DNA of 64,000 bases, taken from positions 1-64,000 of the forward strand of contig JNDT01002417.1 in assembly GCA_000697055.1 (NCBI GenBank), read 5' to 3'. Positions 1-11,624 of the stretch are shown here, piece after piece. The translations under genes were made by a program, and so were the position numbers. The DNA comes from Saksenaea vasiformis B4078 (lineage: Eukaryota > Mucoromycota > Mucoromycetes > Mucorales > Saksenaeaceae). Position 1 is the stretch's first letter. Each line of letters starts with the position of its first letter. The notes under the pieces are model-generated. The model saw only the letters and a list, made by a program, of their open reading frames with translations, had not been told where the DNA came from and searched no databases.

Positions 1-39
1 TTTGCCCATCACTTAAGTAAGTAAAATCAATGTTGTCGC

Positions 40-160
40 GTCCAGCATCACTAATCTTGTACAGTAGATCGGTGGACGCTACATTGCTTCAAGTCATCTG
101 CAGTGCCTTACCACTGGCAGCCACGCCAGGTTACCCCCAACCTCGCTCCCACCTGCCAGG
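40..160 (-). repeat. Diverged repeat, copy A, containing a Fanzor-tail-like hairpin
   Basis: This block resembles 780-900 in the same orientation: both carry CCAGCATCAC, then a GCTTCAAGTC/GCTTCGAGTC core, then a GCAGTGCCTTACCACT/GCACTACTTTTGACTGCC segment. On the minus strand, positions about 102-117 read CAGTGGTAAGGCACTG. This is a hairpin with a CAGTG/CACTG stem and a TAAGGC core, like the hairpin at the stop codon of the Fanzor copies at 5698 and 24982. No convincing coding block was found next to it. I infer a decayed 3' end of a related element on the minus strand. Confidence 0.4.
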
Positions 161-779
161 GTGCGGGGTAAAACCCCATGTTATGCGGGCTTACCTTCGA
201 GATAAGTTAAATTGACATCAAAGTATCTTCCATTTACTAACTGTGAATGATTTTTATGCTGCTCCAATAAATCGTGCGACCACTGAGGGCCAAATCGATC
301 TAAATAAGCGTACGGTTTTGTTGCCAAATGCATTAACTAACGGCAGTATATTTTATTTCTCTCTCAGCGCAGACTTGGCTCTTGAAGGATCATAATTTGT
401 TTCAATAAACAGTAATATTATGATGATATTTTGGTGGGAGAGGTTTTCATTGCCATGACAGAAACTGTAACAAAAATCAGTAGAAGTAAAAGAATTCTGG
501 TCAAGCGCTGTTGCACCGGTTTATCGTGGAAGATTCTCCTGATGTCCAATCGGAATACATAAGACAATGAGATTTGATGGATGTCTAAAGGAACCGATGA
601 TCCTTTTTCTTCTTTTTTTCCTGCGCTGTTCACTTTACCTTCTTGGTATGCACCTTCAACAGAATACATATCCAGAGACGTTCATGTATTTTCGTGTATC
701 ATTTAGCCTTTGTGATCTCTGTTACGAACCGTCTTGATGCAGTGGTGCCTTTGTCGTCAACTAAGTAGGTGTCGCAACA

Positions 780-900
780 CCCAGCATCACGTAGCTTCCA
801 CAACGAATCGCTGGTATTTGTACCGCTTCGAGTCCTCTGAAATGCACTACTTTTGACTGCCTACTGAAGCCTGACTTCTCTCGCACCTTGTACCCACCCA
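780..900 (-). repeat. Diverged repeat, copy B
   Basis: Second member of the 40-160 repeat, about 740 bases downstream in the same orientation. It keeps the CAGCATCAC and CCGCTTCGAGTCCTCTG segments, and the hairpin region has diverged to GGCAGTCAAAAGTAGTGC on the minus strand. A small perfect palindrome, GGTGTCGCAACACC, lies just outside it at 768-781. I see no coding sequence in 161-779 or in 901-2050. Confidence 0.35.
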
Positions 901-2049
901 TGATTATGCAAGGAAATGACGTCTACAAGTCTTACAGCAATGCATTATAGGGAAAGTAGGTAAAGAGAAATGGAAAATCCCATCAACCTATTATAGCCCC
1001 TGCCGCAGCACTTTCTCCCATTTTGCTCCAGTTAGTTGCAGTGCCTACAATACCATCAGGATCAACCTCTTATACCTCACATGCAACATTAGAGGGTAGA
1101 ATTCCAATCCGAAGAGTACCACAACCAATTCAGAGCAGGAAACAATTGAGACACTGCGCTTTTTGCGGTGAAGCAAGCTCTTCCAAAAGTCAGAATAGTT
1201 CGCGATGTTCGAATTAATACGGTTCTGTATCTATTCATAAAACTGTTACGATACAGTTAAAACCCTGTGACATCAATTTGCTTTGATGAATTTTGATACG
1301 CCTGTTCCTCTCTATTAGTCTTAGTTCTCGGGTGACATTATTACCCTTCCGAGTTGTTCTAGGCGTCAGCTACTTCCACGGGACAATAATGTGTGGGCAG
1401 CTTTCGATGCAGATTCCCGCACGCTCTACACGCATATCTTGTCATCCTACTTCCAAGATATAAATTGTATTTCAGGAAACATTTGCTACTGATTACTGTG
1501 AAAAGACGTACTGTCCAGGATGCTAATAGTGCAAGTTTTATTGACAGTGACAGCTGATCTGACGTTCATTTTTACCTAATACGACTCGATATAGTAACTT
1601 TCTGGTAGGATCAAGCTATAGAACGTATATACTCATTAAGAATCCACCAAAGTCGATCTGCAACTTATACAGCCGTACATCCATGCAATTGGATGGGCGG
1701 GCTCTCTTTTTCTCTTTTTTTTTTCAGTTTGACATCGATCCTTCCCTTCAGATCTGTCTGTCATGGCGGTCACAAACTGGCAGTTGGTGCACGGTGATGA
1801 GGAAATTTGAGTCACGTTACACACAGGTTTTCCGCATCAACAAAAGGAAAGGTCATCTCAACGAGAAATGTAGCCTCACCGATTTCGTAGGAACCATGCC
1901 AAGTCCGATCTGTCATAGCGTTACAAAACCCTACTCTAAACCTTGTTTTATTTAAAGCCGTAATTGATGATGAGCAGGCTGAAAAAATTGTACGGCAAAA
2001 ATTGTATGGCCCCTAACACTTGACTTTGTGGTATGAAGTCATATCGAGA
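901..2049. other. Non-coding stretch, nothing recognised
   Basis: Short open frames only, none with a recognisable domain or plausible exon chain. The stretch separates the repeat pair from the Fanzor pseudogene. Confidence 0.5.
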
Positions 2050-2313
2050 CGGACCAATCAGTTAGAATGTTTAAATACAATATATGAATTTATCATGTCA
2101 TTGCTTTCCTATTGGTCCAGCCAGTGAACGGCCTAAACAGGCCGTTTGGGAGAGTTTGTGTCTTCACCTTTTACTTTTCATTTTTACCTTTTAGCTTCTG
2201 TCCTTTACCTTTTTCTTTTACCTGTTACTTTTATTTGTCGCTTTTTGTTTGTTTGTCATCTTTTATCTGTCATTTTTTATCTGTTGCTGTTTATCGTTGA
2301 AAAATCATGTAAT
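2050..2313 (+). promoter_or_regulatory. Probable promoter and leader of the Fanzor copy
   Basis: The stretch holds CCAAT-type motifs (CCAATCAG at 2055, ATTGGTCC at 2111) and a perfect 8-bp inverted repeat AACGGCCT-AAAC-AGGCCGTT at 2127-2146. From about 2160 to 2300 there is a long pyrimidine-rich tract with repeated TTTTACCT units just before the ATG at 2314. These are ordinary features of a fungal polymerase II promoter. Their preservation suggests the insertion once had its own promoter. The assignment is inference. Confidence 0.4.
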
Positions 2314-5300
2314 ATGGAGAATGAAGAGGAACCACCACGCCGTAGAAGGCGGTATGGTTATCAGAACACTCCGTTACCGCATTTAACAGGGAGAGATTAC
2401 ACATTGGTACGGAAGTCAAAGCTTTGCAACTTCCTTAATGATGATTACAGGCAGTTAAGGGTATCGTATTCTTCAATTCGTACTGTCAAGTTCTTTTTTC
2501 TTTTGTTACTGACTGCCTTCCGGTACAGGGCGCCTTCCGCACAGCAGCCGAAGAGTATGCTGCAGCTCGAAAATGTGCCACACTTTTGATCAATATGCAT
2601 ATTCGTCGGTGGCTCGAAGGAGCATTTGAGCAGTTTCCGCCTCATACAGAAGAACAATTCTACACCGCTGCATTTAAGTTGATCCTACCACGGGACCCCT
2701 CCACAGACGTTCGCATGAATTTTGTACGTTTCTGTAATCAAACCTGCAAAAACAGTATGAACTGAACACTTTTTCTGCAGTCGAACTACCGTTGGTGATT
2801 TGACCTGCGCGGACCTTTGAACGCTACTATGAACCGTGTAGATTTAGTAGAGAAACGCAGGAAGGCACATATGAGCTTTGCAAGTTAAAATATGCTTATC
2901 AGTTCCTAGAACATTACGTTTCTCCAGCGTAAAGTGCCCTCCTAAGAGACTTAGCACCTTCGTTCGCAGGGAAGATGATTTCGAGTGAGTGCATAAAAAT
3001 AGAAGATCAGACGATTTATTATTATTAAACATCCTTTCCTCTGTTCGGCAGATACGTACCTACATATTACAACCAATCTTGAATGCTACCTGCGGAGAAC
3101 CTTTAAGGCCTTTTTCCTGGATCTCTTTGAACGCCATTCTCAAAATCAGGTTAAAAATGTGAAAACTTTAGGTATACACTACGCCAGGATAGCTTTAAGT
3201 ACTAACCATTTAACCATCCGACATCGCTACGCTTAGCTTCTCGATGCACCAAGGAATCTTGAACCAACGTGACTTTGATTGTGGCGCACGGACAGCATTG
3301 GACGACAACGCTGTCACTAAGCTTGAGGAATTCTATATGTATGTGACTGATGCTACTTGTATCCGTAAATACTTACGTACATTTTTCTTTTCTTAGCGAA
3401 TTCTATGTAGTTTATGTTGAAAATTTTAACAGCGTTGATATCACAGCCGACATGGAGGATGAAGACACAAGACCGCTTCTTCCGTCAATGATACGCTTTT
3501 CATAGCAAACGTTAAGTCAAACAACCGAATTAAACGGTGAAGGCTGGTCCATACTCCCACTCGCCAAGGATCTAATAGGTACAGGTTATTGTCTCAATGT
3601 TCAGTATATAAACGACATACCTTACGTAGGATATCTTCCTGTAAATCACACGGCCCTTTACTGGGCACTTTAAGACATTCCTCGCAATCTGCCGGACCAT
3701 TTAGAGGTAAGTGTCCATAGAGACAAGCATAGTATAATTAAAGAAAAATTGACGTCCTTGTACTAGGGTCCATTGCAAGATCTTAAGAGCTTCAGTAATA
3801 CGCTCAAGGACAATACATATTGTGAACAATTTTGGGAGGCCATTTTCTGCCTCGATAGGGTTCTGCCTCGCCGACGCCGGGCGCGAGGTTTGGTTATATT
3901 CAACTGCATGGAAATAACGTCCTTACACTTATTCATATCAGGCATGAGCAATGATGCGCTACCAGAGGTAGAGTTTGACTACGGATTTGAGACAGACGGT
4001 GTTATGGTGGCGGCAAGATTCAAATCTCGCAAACCCACTCAAGGTCAGTCTCAGTCTTTGTCATACCGTGAAGCACGTTAACAGAAAGGTTGTATTTCAG
4101 CGTCGTATCCATCCTCCCAGAGAGATTTCCGGTTCCTTCCTCGAAATAGTAATTTCTCTAATTTGCAGCATGGCATCTATCGTTTAAAGAAGGAACTTAC
4201 AGGCCTAACAGCTGCAGGCGACTTAAACTCTGAAATATCCCGCATAGTGGGAATCGACCACGACATGTTTTTTTTTCTACAAGGAACTCAACAGAAGCTA
4301 TATGTATATATATTTAGGGATTTGTTCTCTTGTAACTGCTGTGGATACTGCAGATGATCTCCGTGATCAAGAGACGAGAGAAAACCACACATTCGGCGTT
4401 ACAAACGATTATTATCAGTGAGCTATTAGAACCCTATGTGTCGTCAGCGAAATAACTACATAATTTTTTAGAGCCAGCTCGAAATTCAACTGGTGTCTTC
4501 AGGTAGAACGGAAAAATCGTTCAATCGCCAACATGCAAGAGGTGTACGACCGTTTGTTGGAACACCCAAGCACAGCTTCATCTTTAGAAGGATCCCGACA
4601 ACTTCTTGCGGCGCAATTTGCGGAACAACACGGGTAACTGCAAAATATTCTCGTCCATATGTAATCACATTGAATGAACTTTTACCAGGATTGATGAGTA
4701 CAACCGTTACTACAGAAACAGAGAGAGGCGTGCTTTACAAGCGTCTTCCAGAAGTATGACTATGGACGTTATTGCAGACCAGGTTGTAGGATTTTACCCC
4801 AACACAACGCTGGTAAGTACTTGTTCGTTTGCCGTTCGCTTACTAATTATGCATCAATTCCTTAGACTACTATCCAGAACATACAGAAAACAAACCAAAA
4901 TTCGTGGCAACGCAAACGTCGCCAGTACCGTCGAAGCCAAAATAGCAGACGTGACCAGCGTCGAGTACTTATCGCATATGGTGATGCTGTTCTACACACT
5001 GGAGGCTACAAGACGTACGCTCCCCTTCCAGTAAAGGTGAGAGTGTTTAATTTATCTTTCCTGGAGAATTCTATTGATACCGGCTGTTCTTGCAGACATT
5101 TCGCAAAGTTCTAGCTCAACGACGTCCCGTCATATGTATCGACGAGTACAAAATCAGTAAAGTATGCAGTGTATGTCACCATCACACTGTCGAATTCCGT
5201 GATTATAACATGCAGATATGTAATCATTGGTAGGTTTGGCCAAGCAATCGAACACAATGAAAGACTGACTTGTACAAATGTATCTTTAGTAAAAAATATA

Positions 5301-5705
5301 TCAGGAGGCGCCATCATAAGCACAAACGCCAACATTGCTTAGATGGCAACAAGCAGGTTTTACATATCAGCAGTGAATGCCCTGATAGACGTCTACCTGG
5401 TATGGTTTAATGCTGCATACGTACAATCTTCTTTGACACAAGAATAGCTCGCAACAATTATAGAAACATTGTCTATCCTATCCGGCTGTACCCCCAGTGC
5501 GAGTATGATAGACACCAAGTCTGAACGTCTCTCGTAAGGATCACCGATTAACTTTAACACTTTTCAAATCTAACCATTCATTTAGTTCTGGAACAGAGAT
5601 ATGAACGCTGGCCGAAACATCCGTAACATACTCGTCGAATATATACGATCCGGTTGTCAGCGGGCATCAAGTCCAGAAGCACTGTCAAGGGCAGCTCGGC
5701 AGTAA
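2314..5705 (+). pseudogene. Fanzor-type (TnpB-like) RNA-guided nuclease, multi-exon, inactivated
   Basis: Fanzors are eukaryotic relatives of bacterial TnpB that cut DNA guided by an RNA made from their own 3' end. Recognisable blocks in order are a basic N-terminus (2314-2454), helical blocks (2529-2727, about 2850-2990, 3050-3145, 3246-3710), and an ETDGVMVA block near 3990. RuvC-I follows with IVGIDHD (Asp codon 4256-4258), then connecting exons at about 4466-4632, 4692-4812 and 4866-5034. The zinc ribbon comes next, with CSVC in exon 5096-5229 and CNHC spanning the 5229/5290 splice. Last is RuvC-III, WNRDMNAGRNI (about 5587-5619). The final codon is TAA at 5703-5705. Introns are short GT-AG. 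Three stop codons lie inside otherwise continuous frames: TAA 2930-2932, TAG 3503-3505 and TAA 3671-3673. I therefore call it a pseudogene, although its C-terminal catalytic half reads cleanly. Family placement rests on the zinc-ribbon plus RDxNAGRN signature and on the second copy at 23787. Confidence 0.75.
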
Positions 5706-5714
5706 GGCACTGCC
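5698..5714 (+). ncRNA. Candidate Fanzor guide-RNA hairpin over the stop codon
   Basis: GGCAGT (5698-5703), loop AAGGC, ACTGCC (5709-5714). The stem includes the last Gln codon and the first base of the TAA stop. The same stem and flanking AAC recur at the same place in the second Fanzor copy (24982-24998), with one loop change. Guide RNAs of TnpB and Fanzor come from the 3' end of the gene and its 3' UTR, so the position fits. The functional role is inference; only one stem is certain. Confidence 0.45.
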
Positions 5715-5957
5715 AACTCGTCGCTTGTTCAACACATAAGTCGTCGGCACTAAGCATCATGGCTTTGGTAAACCAAAAAAAAAATTAGAGCTACAGACAT
5801 GGTCACGGAGCCGGGGGGGGGAAGTCCGTCCCTTGACCCGAGACATACTATACAAGCGTTCATATGAACAATGTTAACTTTGAACATGCTAAGAAAAGGT
5901 TAGATCGCAAATAGATCTCGCATCCAAGCATGTCTTTCTTACAACTTCTATTTTTAG
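5715..5957. other. 3' flank of the Fanzor copy and METTL23 upstream region
   Basis: Holds the presumed 3' UTR of the Fanzor pseudogene, an A9 run near 5776 and a G9 run near 5812. The first exon (with ATG) of the downstream methyltransferase gene should lie here, but I could not identify it with confidence. Confidence 0.4.
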
Positions 5958-6903
5958 CGTGAAATGCGTTTCATTTTCTGACGATGAAAGCAGTGTGAAT
6001 ATATTTGTTGAAGAAGTATAAATGGTCCATCCCAAATGAGTAAACATTAATGAGTTCGTGATGAATATGTTTACATTTAGGTGCTTGATTCTGCTTACGG
6101 TTGTTACGTTTGGCCTTCAGCACTTGTCATGGCTAGTTATGTTTGGCACGAGCGGCATCGCTTTGCAAATCGTACAGTGTTAGAAGTAAGCACCGAAATG
6201 AGGCGTCGACAAACTAACTAGATTAATGCATAGGTAGGGGCCGGTAAGAAAAGAAACTTACTTTCTTAAGCGTTGGCATACTGAAAATGGAAAAAGGCAC
6301 TTCGTTACCTTCATTACTGCTCGCAAAAACCGACTTGCAACCCAATATTATCCTGTCCGATGTGGACACTATTTTGCCTGTGATACATTCAGGCCTGGCA
6401 TTGAACCAGTTGAAAGAATGTCCAAACGTACAGGTTCGTGAACTGGTGTGGGGCGAATTTGGTTCACCGTGCGCGATCGATCAGCTTGTACAGAACGTTG
6501 AAGAACAAGGGCTGACTATTGATTACATACTGGGAAGCGATACATTTTACGATCCGGCAGATTTCGAGAAGCTGTTGATGGTAATATCCTATGTCATTCA
6601 TCGTCATCATGGATCGTGCAAATTTATAACAGCGTACCAAGAACGCAGGTAAAGGATTACCGTGTTAGAGCTAATGATATTGAAGGCACACGTAGTGCAA
6701 AACGAAGCATTCAACATTTACTTGATAAATGGTCATTGCGATGCCGAATCATTCCAAAGGAATCGTTTCACTTTGACGAGTCTCGATTTATTGACGACGA
6801 TAACAGCATCCATGAGCGAGGTATTCATGCGCCATCGATTAAAGTCCATGCAGGGACCCTATCTAGCGTCTTTTTACTCGAAATATCGTCTAAATCGTGT
6901 TAA
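5958..6903 (+). CDS. METTL23-like seven-beta-strand protein methyltransferase (5' end incomplete)
   Basis: SAM-dependent methyltransferase of the METTL21/METTL23 group, which modifies protein side chains; METTL23 itself methylates arginine. Exons read SFSDDESSVNIFVEE (5958-6015 region), then VLDSAYGCYVWPSALV, with YGCYVWPSA as the family signature. The SAM-binding VLEVGAG/GTSLPSL is split by an intron near 6245, followed by IILSD, a VWGEFGSP strand, and DYILGSDTFYDP, equivalent to the post-motif loop. The last intron (about 6649-6709) joins AYQER to SIQHLLDKW, and the frame ends at TAA 6901-6903. Introns are GT-AG and about 50-60 nt. The initiating exon was not located, so the 5' limit is the first supported exon. 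No inactivating change was seen. Confidence 0.7.
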
Positions 6904-7638
6904 CAAGACAAAGCAACAAGCACCTGCAACCAGATATAGTACTTACACATGATACAACCGAAATAAATTTCGCTGGATTTATCCGGTACACCGGCTCTTT
7001 CGTATCTTCTTGACGCGTTTAACGAGGGTGGATTTGCATCGACTCAACTTTGGCTGAGCGCTCTCAGTTCGACTGAAAAATCGTGTCTAATTGGAAAACT
7101 TGTGTTCATAAAAAATATATCTGCGCACGCTTCGTACCATCTTCATTCAGCTTTAATAGCGCGTGAATTCAAGGATATGCCGTGATTGTATATGTTCGAT
7201 GCCACTGGCTTGGATACGCAGGGTGTGAGGAATTCAACAAAGCTGGGAAATCATAAAGATGACTCCTTTATAAGCAATCTAGTAGCTGTTGTCTTTTCCT
7301 CTTCAAATTTTGCTTATTTCTTCGGTATTAATTGCTGCAGTAATCCATTCATGTGAGCTGATAGTGTGATTAATGGTCCGAGTCGGTTGAGGTGAGCTTT
7401 CGCTTCGTAGACCCCTCTTCTCTTTCTTCTCATAAATATTAACAACGCATATCTTATTTTCTCTTAACGTAAACATGATTTCTTCATGGACGCAGGGGTT
7501 ACTTAGAATAGCACGTATTTCCATCTAATCAATAGCAAGAGTACAGCACACAAAAAGAATCTACTTTCCGACGTAAAGTTTATTTGAGACTGACGCCGGA
7601 TAGTTTACAAGGAACGCAGAACTAGGATTAGTGTGTAA
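6904..7638. other. Intergenic, convergent gene ends
   Basis: Lies between the ends of the METTL23-like gene (+) and UVSSA (-). Contains AATAAA-like motifs near 6961 and 7575 (minus strand: TTTATT), suitable as polyadenylation signals. No coding block was recognised. Confidence 0.5.
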
Positions 7639-10035
7639 CTATTTCCAACTAGAAGCTTGCCGTTCTCTTAGTTTGAGCTTTTGTTCATGATCCGCCGCCT
7701 CTTCTACAAGGCGTTTTACTGAAGGATCATCTAGCCTCTTTTGTAGTCGGGTATAGCTTGTTTCTTTCTTCTTGCGCACATCTATCAAAGAAGATTTCTG
7801 CTTTTTACGCTGCCTCGTGTCCTTGATGATCTGATCCTTTCCAGCTTGTAACATCACATCTTTTTCGATTTCTTGCCACAATGAACTATCATTGTCAGCG
7901 TTTTCACTTATATTTTCATTTTGCGATGATTGACTTGTGGAGGCAATAGGACGACCACTGTCGTCGCGCGGAATCTTTTTTCCATGAAACGGACATGTTA
8001 CCAGATCACGTCGAGGGCATAAGCCCCCTTTTCGTAGAGGAGCCCGGCATGCTTCTATGTTCTGCGGCACCTGAGACTTGTAATAGATTGTGCGTTTTCT
8101 TAATTCTTCCAACAAATGATCAGGCATTTCATGGGTGCCTTCGCCCACGCCCATAAAGCGATGTGCATGTTCTGGCAGAGATAAGCAAAGAAAACCTTTG
8201 AGTATTCACCTACCTATGCCGCTGGTATTGAACTGAACATTCTTTTTGTCCCAGTAATAAAGATCTTCGCCCCACTGTACATTCCGCTTAGTTTAACAAC
8301 TTTACCGATTCAAGATGACATACCTCAACGATAGGTGCCCTCTTCAAGTGTTCTGTAGTATAATGTTGTTATAACTTCATAAAAAAGCATTTGACATTAC
8401 CTTCCCTTATAGGGTCTTCTTTCCCTTTCCCTTTATCTTTAGGATTACTATAATATTTGTAAGTAACGGCTCATGAGTTAACGCAAAGAGTATTTTTACT
8501 CGGCTGAATGTGCGTGGGTTGACAGTATTCGAGCACCACTGTAGGTTGCATCCTCAGCCATTGTCGGCTCATAGGCAAGAGGGAAAATACGTTGTGCCGG
8601 TGGTAAATCTGTGCTAGGTATAGTATTACTTGTACTAGTCGACGTCTGGTCTGTCTCTGACGTTGATTCTGATAAAGTTGGCATTTCTACGTCTTCGAAT
8701 ATCTCGTCGCAATATTCATCGTTGTCCTCTTCTTCATCTCTTTCTTGCTGTTTTCTACTGTCCTGGGTTTCTGTAATACCAAGTAGTTTTGCTTTTCGCA
8801 ACACTTCAGAGACCGTTCCTTTCATGTCAATAAGCTGCTTAATAAGCGTCTCTCTTTCGTTTTTATCCTGAGTGTGTAAAGTAAGATTCCGTGAAATATC
8901 CTTCACGATTTAGTTACCACACGGTCCATCTTGACTAATCCGTTGAGCCAATCATTCAGCTGCTTTTTATGTTTTACTTCCAACACCTTATAGGCCTCTC
9001 TTAATTGCTCATAAATAATCGCGTTGTCCTCTGTTTCTGACACTTCATCCATTAATGACTCTTCTGATAAATCGATCGTAATCTTGTATCGGTTTGACCC
9101 CAAACCGTGAGACAGGATTCGCTAATATTCGGAATTGTTCGTATCAATACGGTATGCATGTTGTCACTCTAACCTGCTTATAGTCTTCCTCTTGGGCTTC
9201 TGCTACCGGATGTCCAGCAAGTAGGGCTTCAAAGTCATTAGATAACATAGAAGCAGTGCTGTTTTTTGGGACAAGCATCTCAAAAAACGCATCCTAATGC
9301 AGTATTGAGATAAACAGAACTGTTCTTTTGAGACATACCATATTCTTTAAATTTTCTTGAATTAGATCTAAATGTTCGTCTATATCGGCCTTTATTTGAT
9401 CAAAACGATGCTGCTGAATCAATTTTATACGCAAGTCGCGTCCTGATAGATCGTCGTTTTGTGCATGTATCGCCTGCAGCGATGTGTTACGTGATAGAAG
9501 CCCTTGCTGGTTTAGATAGTCGTAACCAAGTCCGATTGCTCGGTATGCATCGCCAAATTTCCGCAGCCAATCTGTAGTCAGGGCAATCGCATACTCTTTA
9601 AGCTTGCTGGCGACATGATCAGGCGGAGGTAGCTTGTGCTGATGGATACCAACAGTAAGCTGAAGAAATAATGGATACTCGTCCGTTAGCAATACACGAA
9701 ATCGATGCGATCGTTGGAAAAGCGTCTCTGCAAGTTGCAACGAGGAATAGCGAATCTGAGGCAGCTAACATCAGCTCACTGAAACTGTACAATAAATCAT
9801 ACTTGTGCATGTTGTTTCTTTAATTGTGCAAGAATAAGATCAAAAGCCGCTTCTACATTAGCATCAGAAATTTTACACAGTTGCTTGATGGGCTGCAAAA
9901 TGCTCCAGTAAGCATTAATCCTGAAGAATGGTATTGTTGCTATACCTTTAGCATGCGATTATCTAATGACCATTCCCCGGTTTCTGTTATACTCTTAACT
10001 AGTTGGGCTAACTTTTCTCTCGCTTCAAGATCCAT
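7639..10035 (-). CDS. UVSSA: UV-stimulated scaffold protein A homologue (transcription-coupled repair)
   Basis: UVSSA links stalled RNA polymerase II to TFIIH in transcription-coupled nucleotide excision repair. The N-terminal VHS-like helical domain reads from ATG at 10035 (MDLEAREKLAQLVKSI) through KQLCKISDANVEAAFDLI, ETLFQRSHRFRVLL and KFGDAYRAIGLGYDYL. The middle is acidic and Ser/Thr-rich. The C-terminal zinc-finger domain reads WGEDLYYWDKKNVQF, CRAPLRKGGLCPRRDLVTC, PFHGKKIPRDDSGRP, a C-C-C-H arrangement typical of the family. A basic, coiled C-terminus ends at TAG 7639-7641. An apparent frame break near 8905 is explained by a 50-nt intron (8868-8917) that joins KMDRV to DKNERETLI. At least six introns are visible. 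The full domain order and the intact finger make this a confident call. Confidence 0.88.
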
Positions 10036-11004
10036 GGACAAGCAGATTAGTATGCTGCGCCTTATTTCAGGTCTCTTGGAATGAGCTGTGAACTCCGGCG
10101 CAGCTGACACCAAACTCAACATGAAACATATCGCCAACTTGGGCAGGCAGTTTTTTTTTTTTTTTTCATTCTGTTTCTTTCTGGGCAGGCCAAAAAGACC
10201 CACAAGCCCCAAAAATTACCCAGCACAATGGAAACGTGTTGGGCCAAATAATAGTTATAAAAACTAGGCAATTGATCAAAGCATCAGAAGACCTCATTTG
10301 CATTGCTATTGCCCTTCCTTTCTAATAGGACGTTTCGACAGGTCAATACAGCGCAACTTCCAACTGTTGCAAAGGAGGATAAGTGAATACAAAAAAGCTG
10401 CTTGCGTAGCAGAGAGCTCGTTGATTACAAAATTGTAACCAATGCAAAACAACTTCCAGCATCATTCAGAGCCTACTTATGTATGACCAGCTCCACGCCC
10501 GTCGTTCAAGTACAAAGCTTCCGGTACCCATTTGTTTTACTAGGCACACAACGTTGTTTAATATCCCCGTACGTCTTTTTTCTTGGTTTTTTGGTTTCCA
10601 TGAAAGAACGAAAAAACATAGAAGCAAAAGGGTTTAGGGTTTAAGAGGCGATACATCGCCTGGGATATTAAACAAATTGACAAGAAACTTTGTGACAAGA
10701 ACGCGAAAGGGGAACACGGAAGATGATTTTTTAGCAGGTGGGTTTCCACCCTACAGGCGTTCGAATTAGCAGTCCAAATTCGCGTCATAGAATGAAAGGG
10801 CCTATTGCGTGTGCGTGCATTGAGGACCCGCTTCTCAGAGTGCATAACGATACCGTGGTTTAAAAAAGGTCGCATAGATATCGTAGGTCGCATCTATTAT
10901 AGAATGCGATGTTTGAGCCGCTCTTTGCCTAGAAGCACGTATCTGCTCATATTTGCACTTTACAACACCATCTGCTGCATCCATCTCGAGGTCTTTTTTT
11001 TTTT
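10036..11004. other. Intergenic between divergent genes
   Basis: Upstream region of UVSSA (-) and of the small gene at 11005 (+). Contains a T16 run at 10150-10165 and ATATTAAACAA/TTTAATATCC sequences around 10557 and 10665 in opposite orientation. No coding block could be supported. Confidence 0.4.
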
Positions 11005-11624
11005 ATGGCTGGAGCTAACCTCCCTGAGGAAATACAGCATCTCGACGTCTTGGAGACTAGAATGCAGGAGAATATTTCCTTACTAGAAATGGATGGTATC
11101 GTTATTATTGTTGTGGATTGAATATAATCATCGTAGAGTGGAATAATTGCATTTTATAAGAGACGCTTCTTTACAATTTATTGAGTTCCACGAGAGTTTT
11201 TTTGGACCACAGCGTGACCTGCCGGCTATACAACGCCTGTGATCACACTCAGCAAAACATTCCAAAAATGTGTTGATAGTATTGATGGACGATCACGGGA
11301 TTTTGTTGGTGCTTCAAGCCATGCAAGATATACGAAATTGCTAGATTCGATGCATCCGAGGATTGTATACTGTTCCGCCAGCTTCTGGGAGCAGCAGAAA
11401 CAGCGGATAGCGGACGATGTGGTCAATGTAAAGCCTATTATACCCTTCGTGATATTCTACTTGCTTTATATCTGATCGGATGAATCAGAATAATGAACGC
11501 GGATAGTGGATTCCGCCTCCGTAACCCTGATCTTTGTAATCGTTTCTAGGAGACAGAATTGGATCCATTATTGGCGTTGACAACAAAATTCATCATACGT
11601 ATCCTGATCCAGACAAGAAAATAA
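11005..11624 (+). CDS. Small multi-exon protein, not recognised
   Basis: ATG at 11005 opens MAGANLPEEIQHLDVLETRM, ending in LLEMDG at a GT donor near 11095. A middle exon contains FIEFHESFFGPQRDL or, in another frame, the block FQKCVDSIDGRSRDFVG to FWEQQKQRIADDVVN (about 11245-11428). A final exon (about 11551-11624) reads ETELDPLLALTTKF and ends at TAA 11622-11624. The pieces look like helical, possibly coiled-coil coding sequence and splice signals are plausible, but I do not recognise a family and frame choice in the middle exon is uncertain. It lies just upstream of MDV1 on the same strand and could conceivably be a 5' part of that gene. Confidence 0.3.

Noticed and set aside
2314..5705. 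Bacterial contamination carrying IS605/IS607 TnpB
   Set aside because: The gene has many spliceosomal introns and sits among fungal genes, so it is a eukaryotic Fanzor-type copy.
8868..8917. Apparent frameshift in UVSSA
   Set aside because: A 50-nt GT-AG intron joins KMDRV to DKNERETLI in frame, so no lesion is needed.
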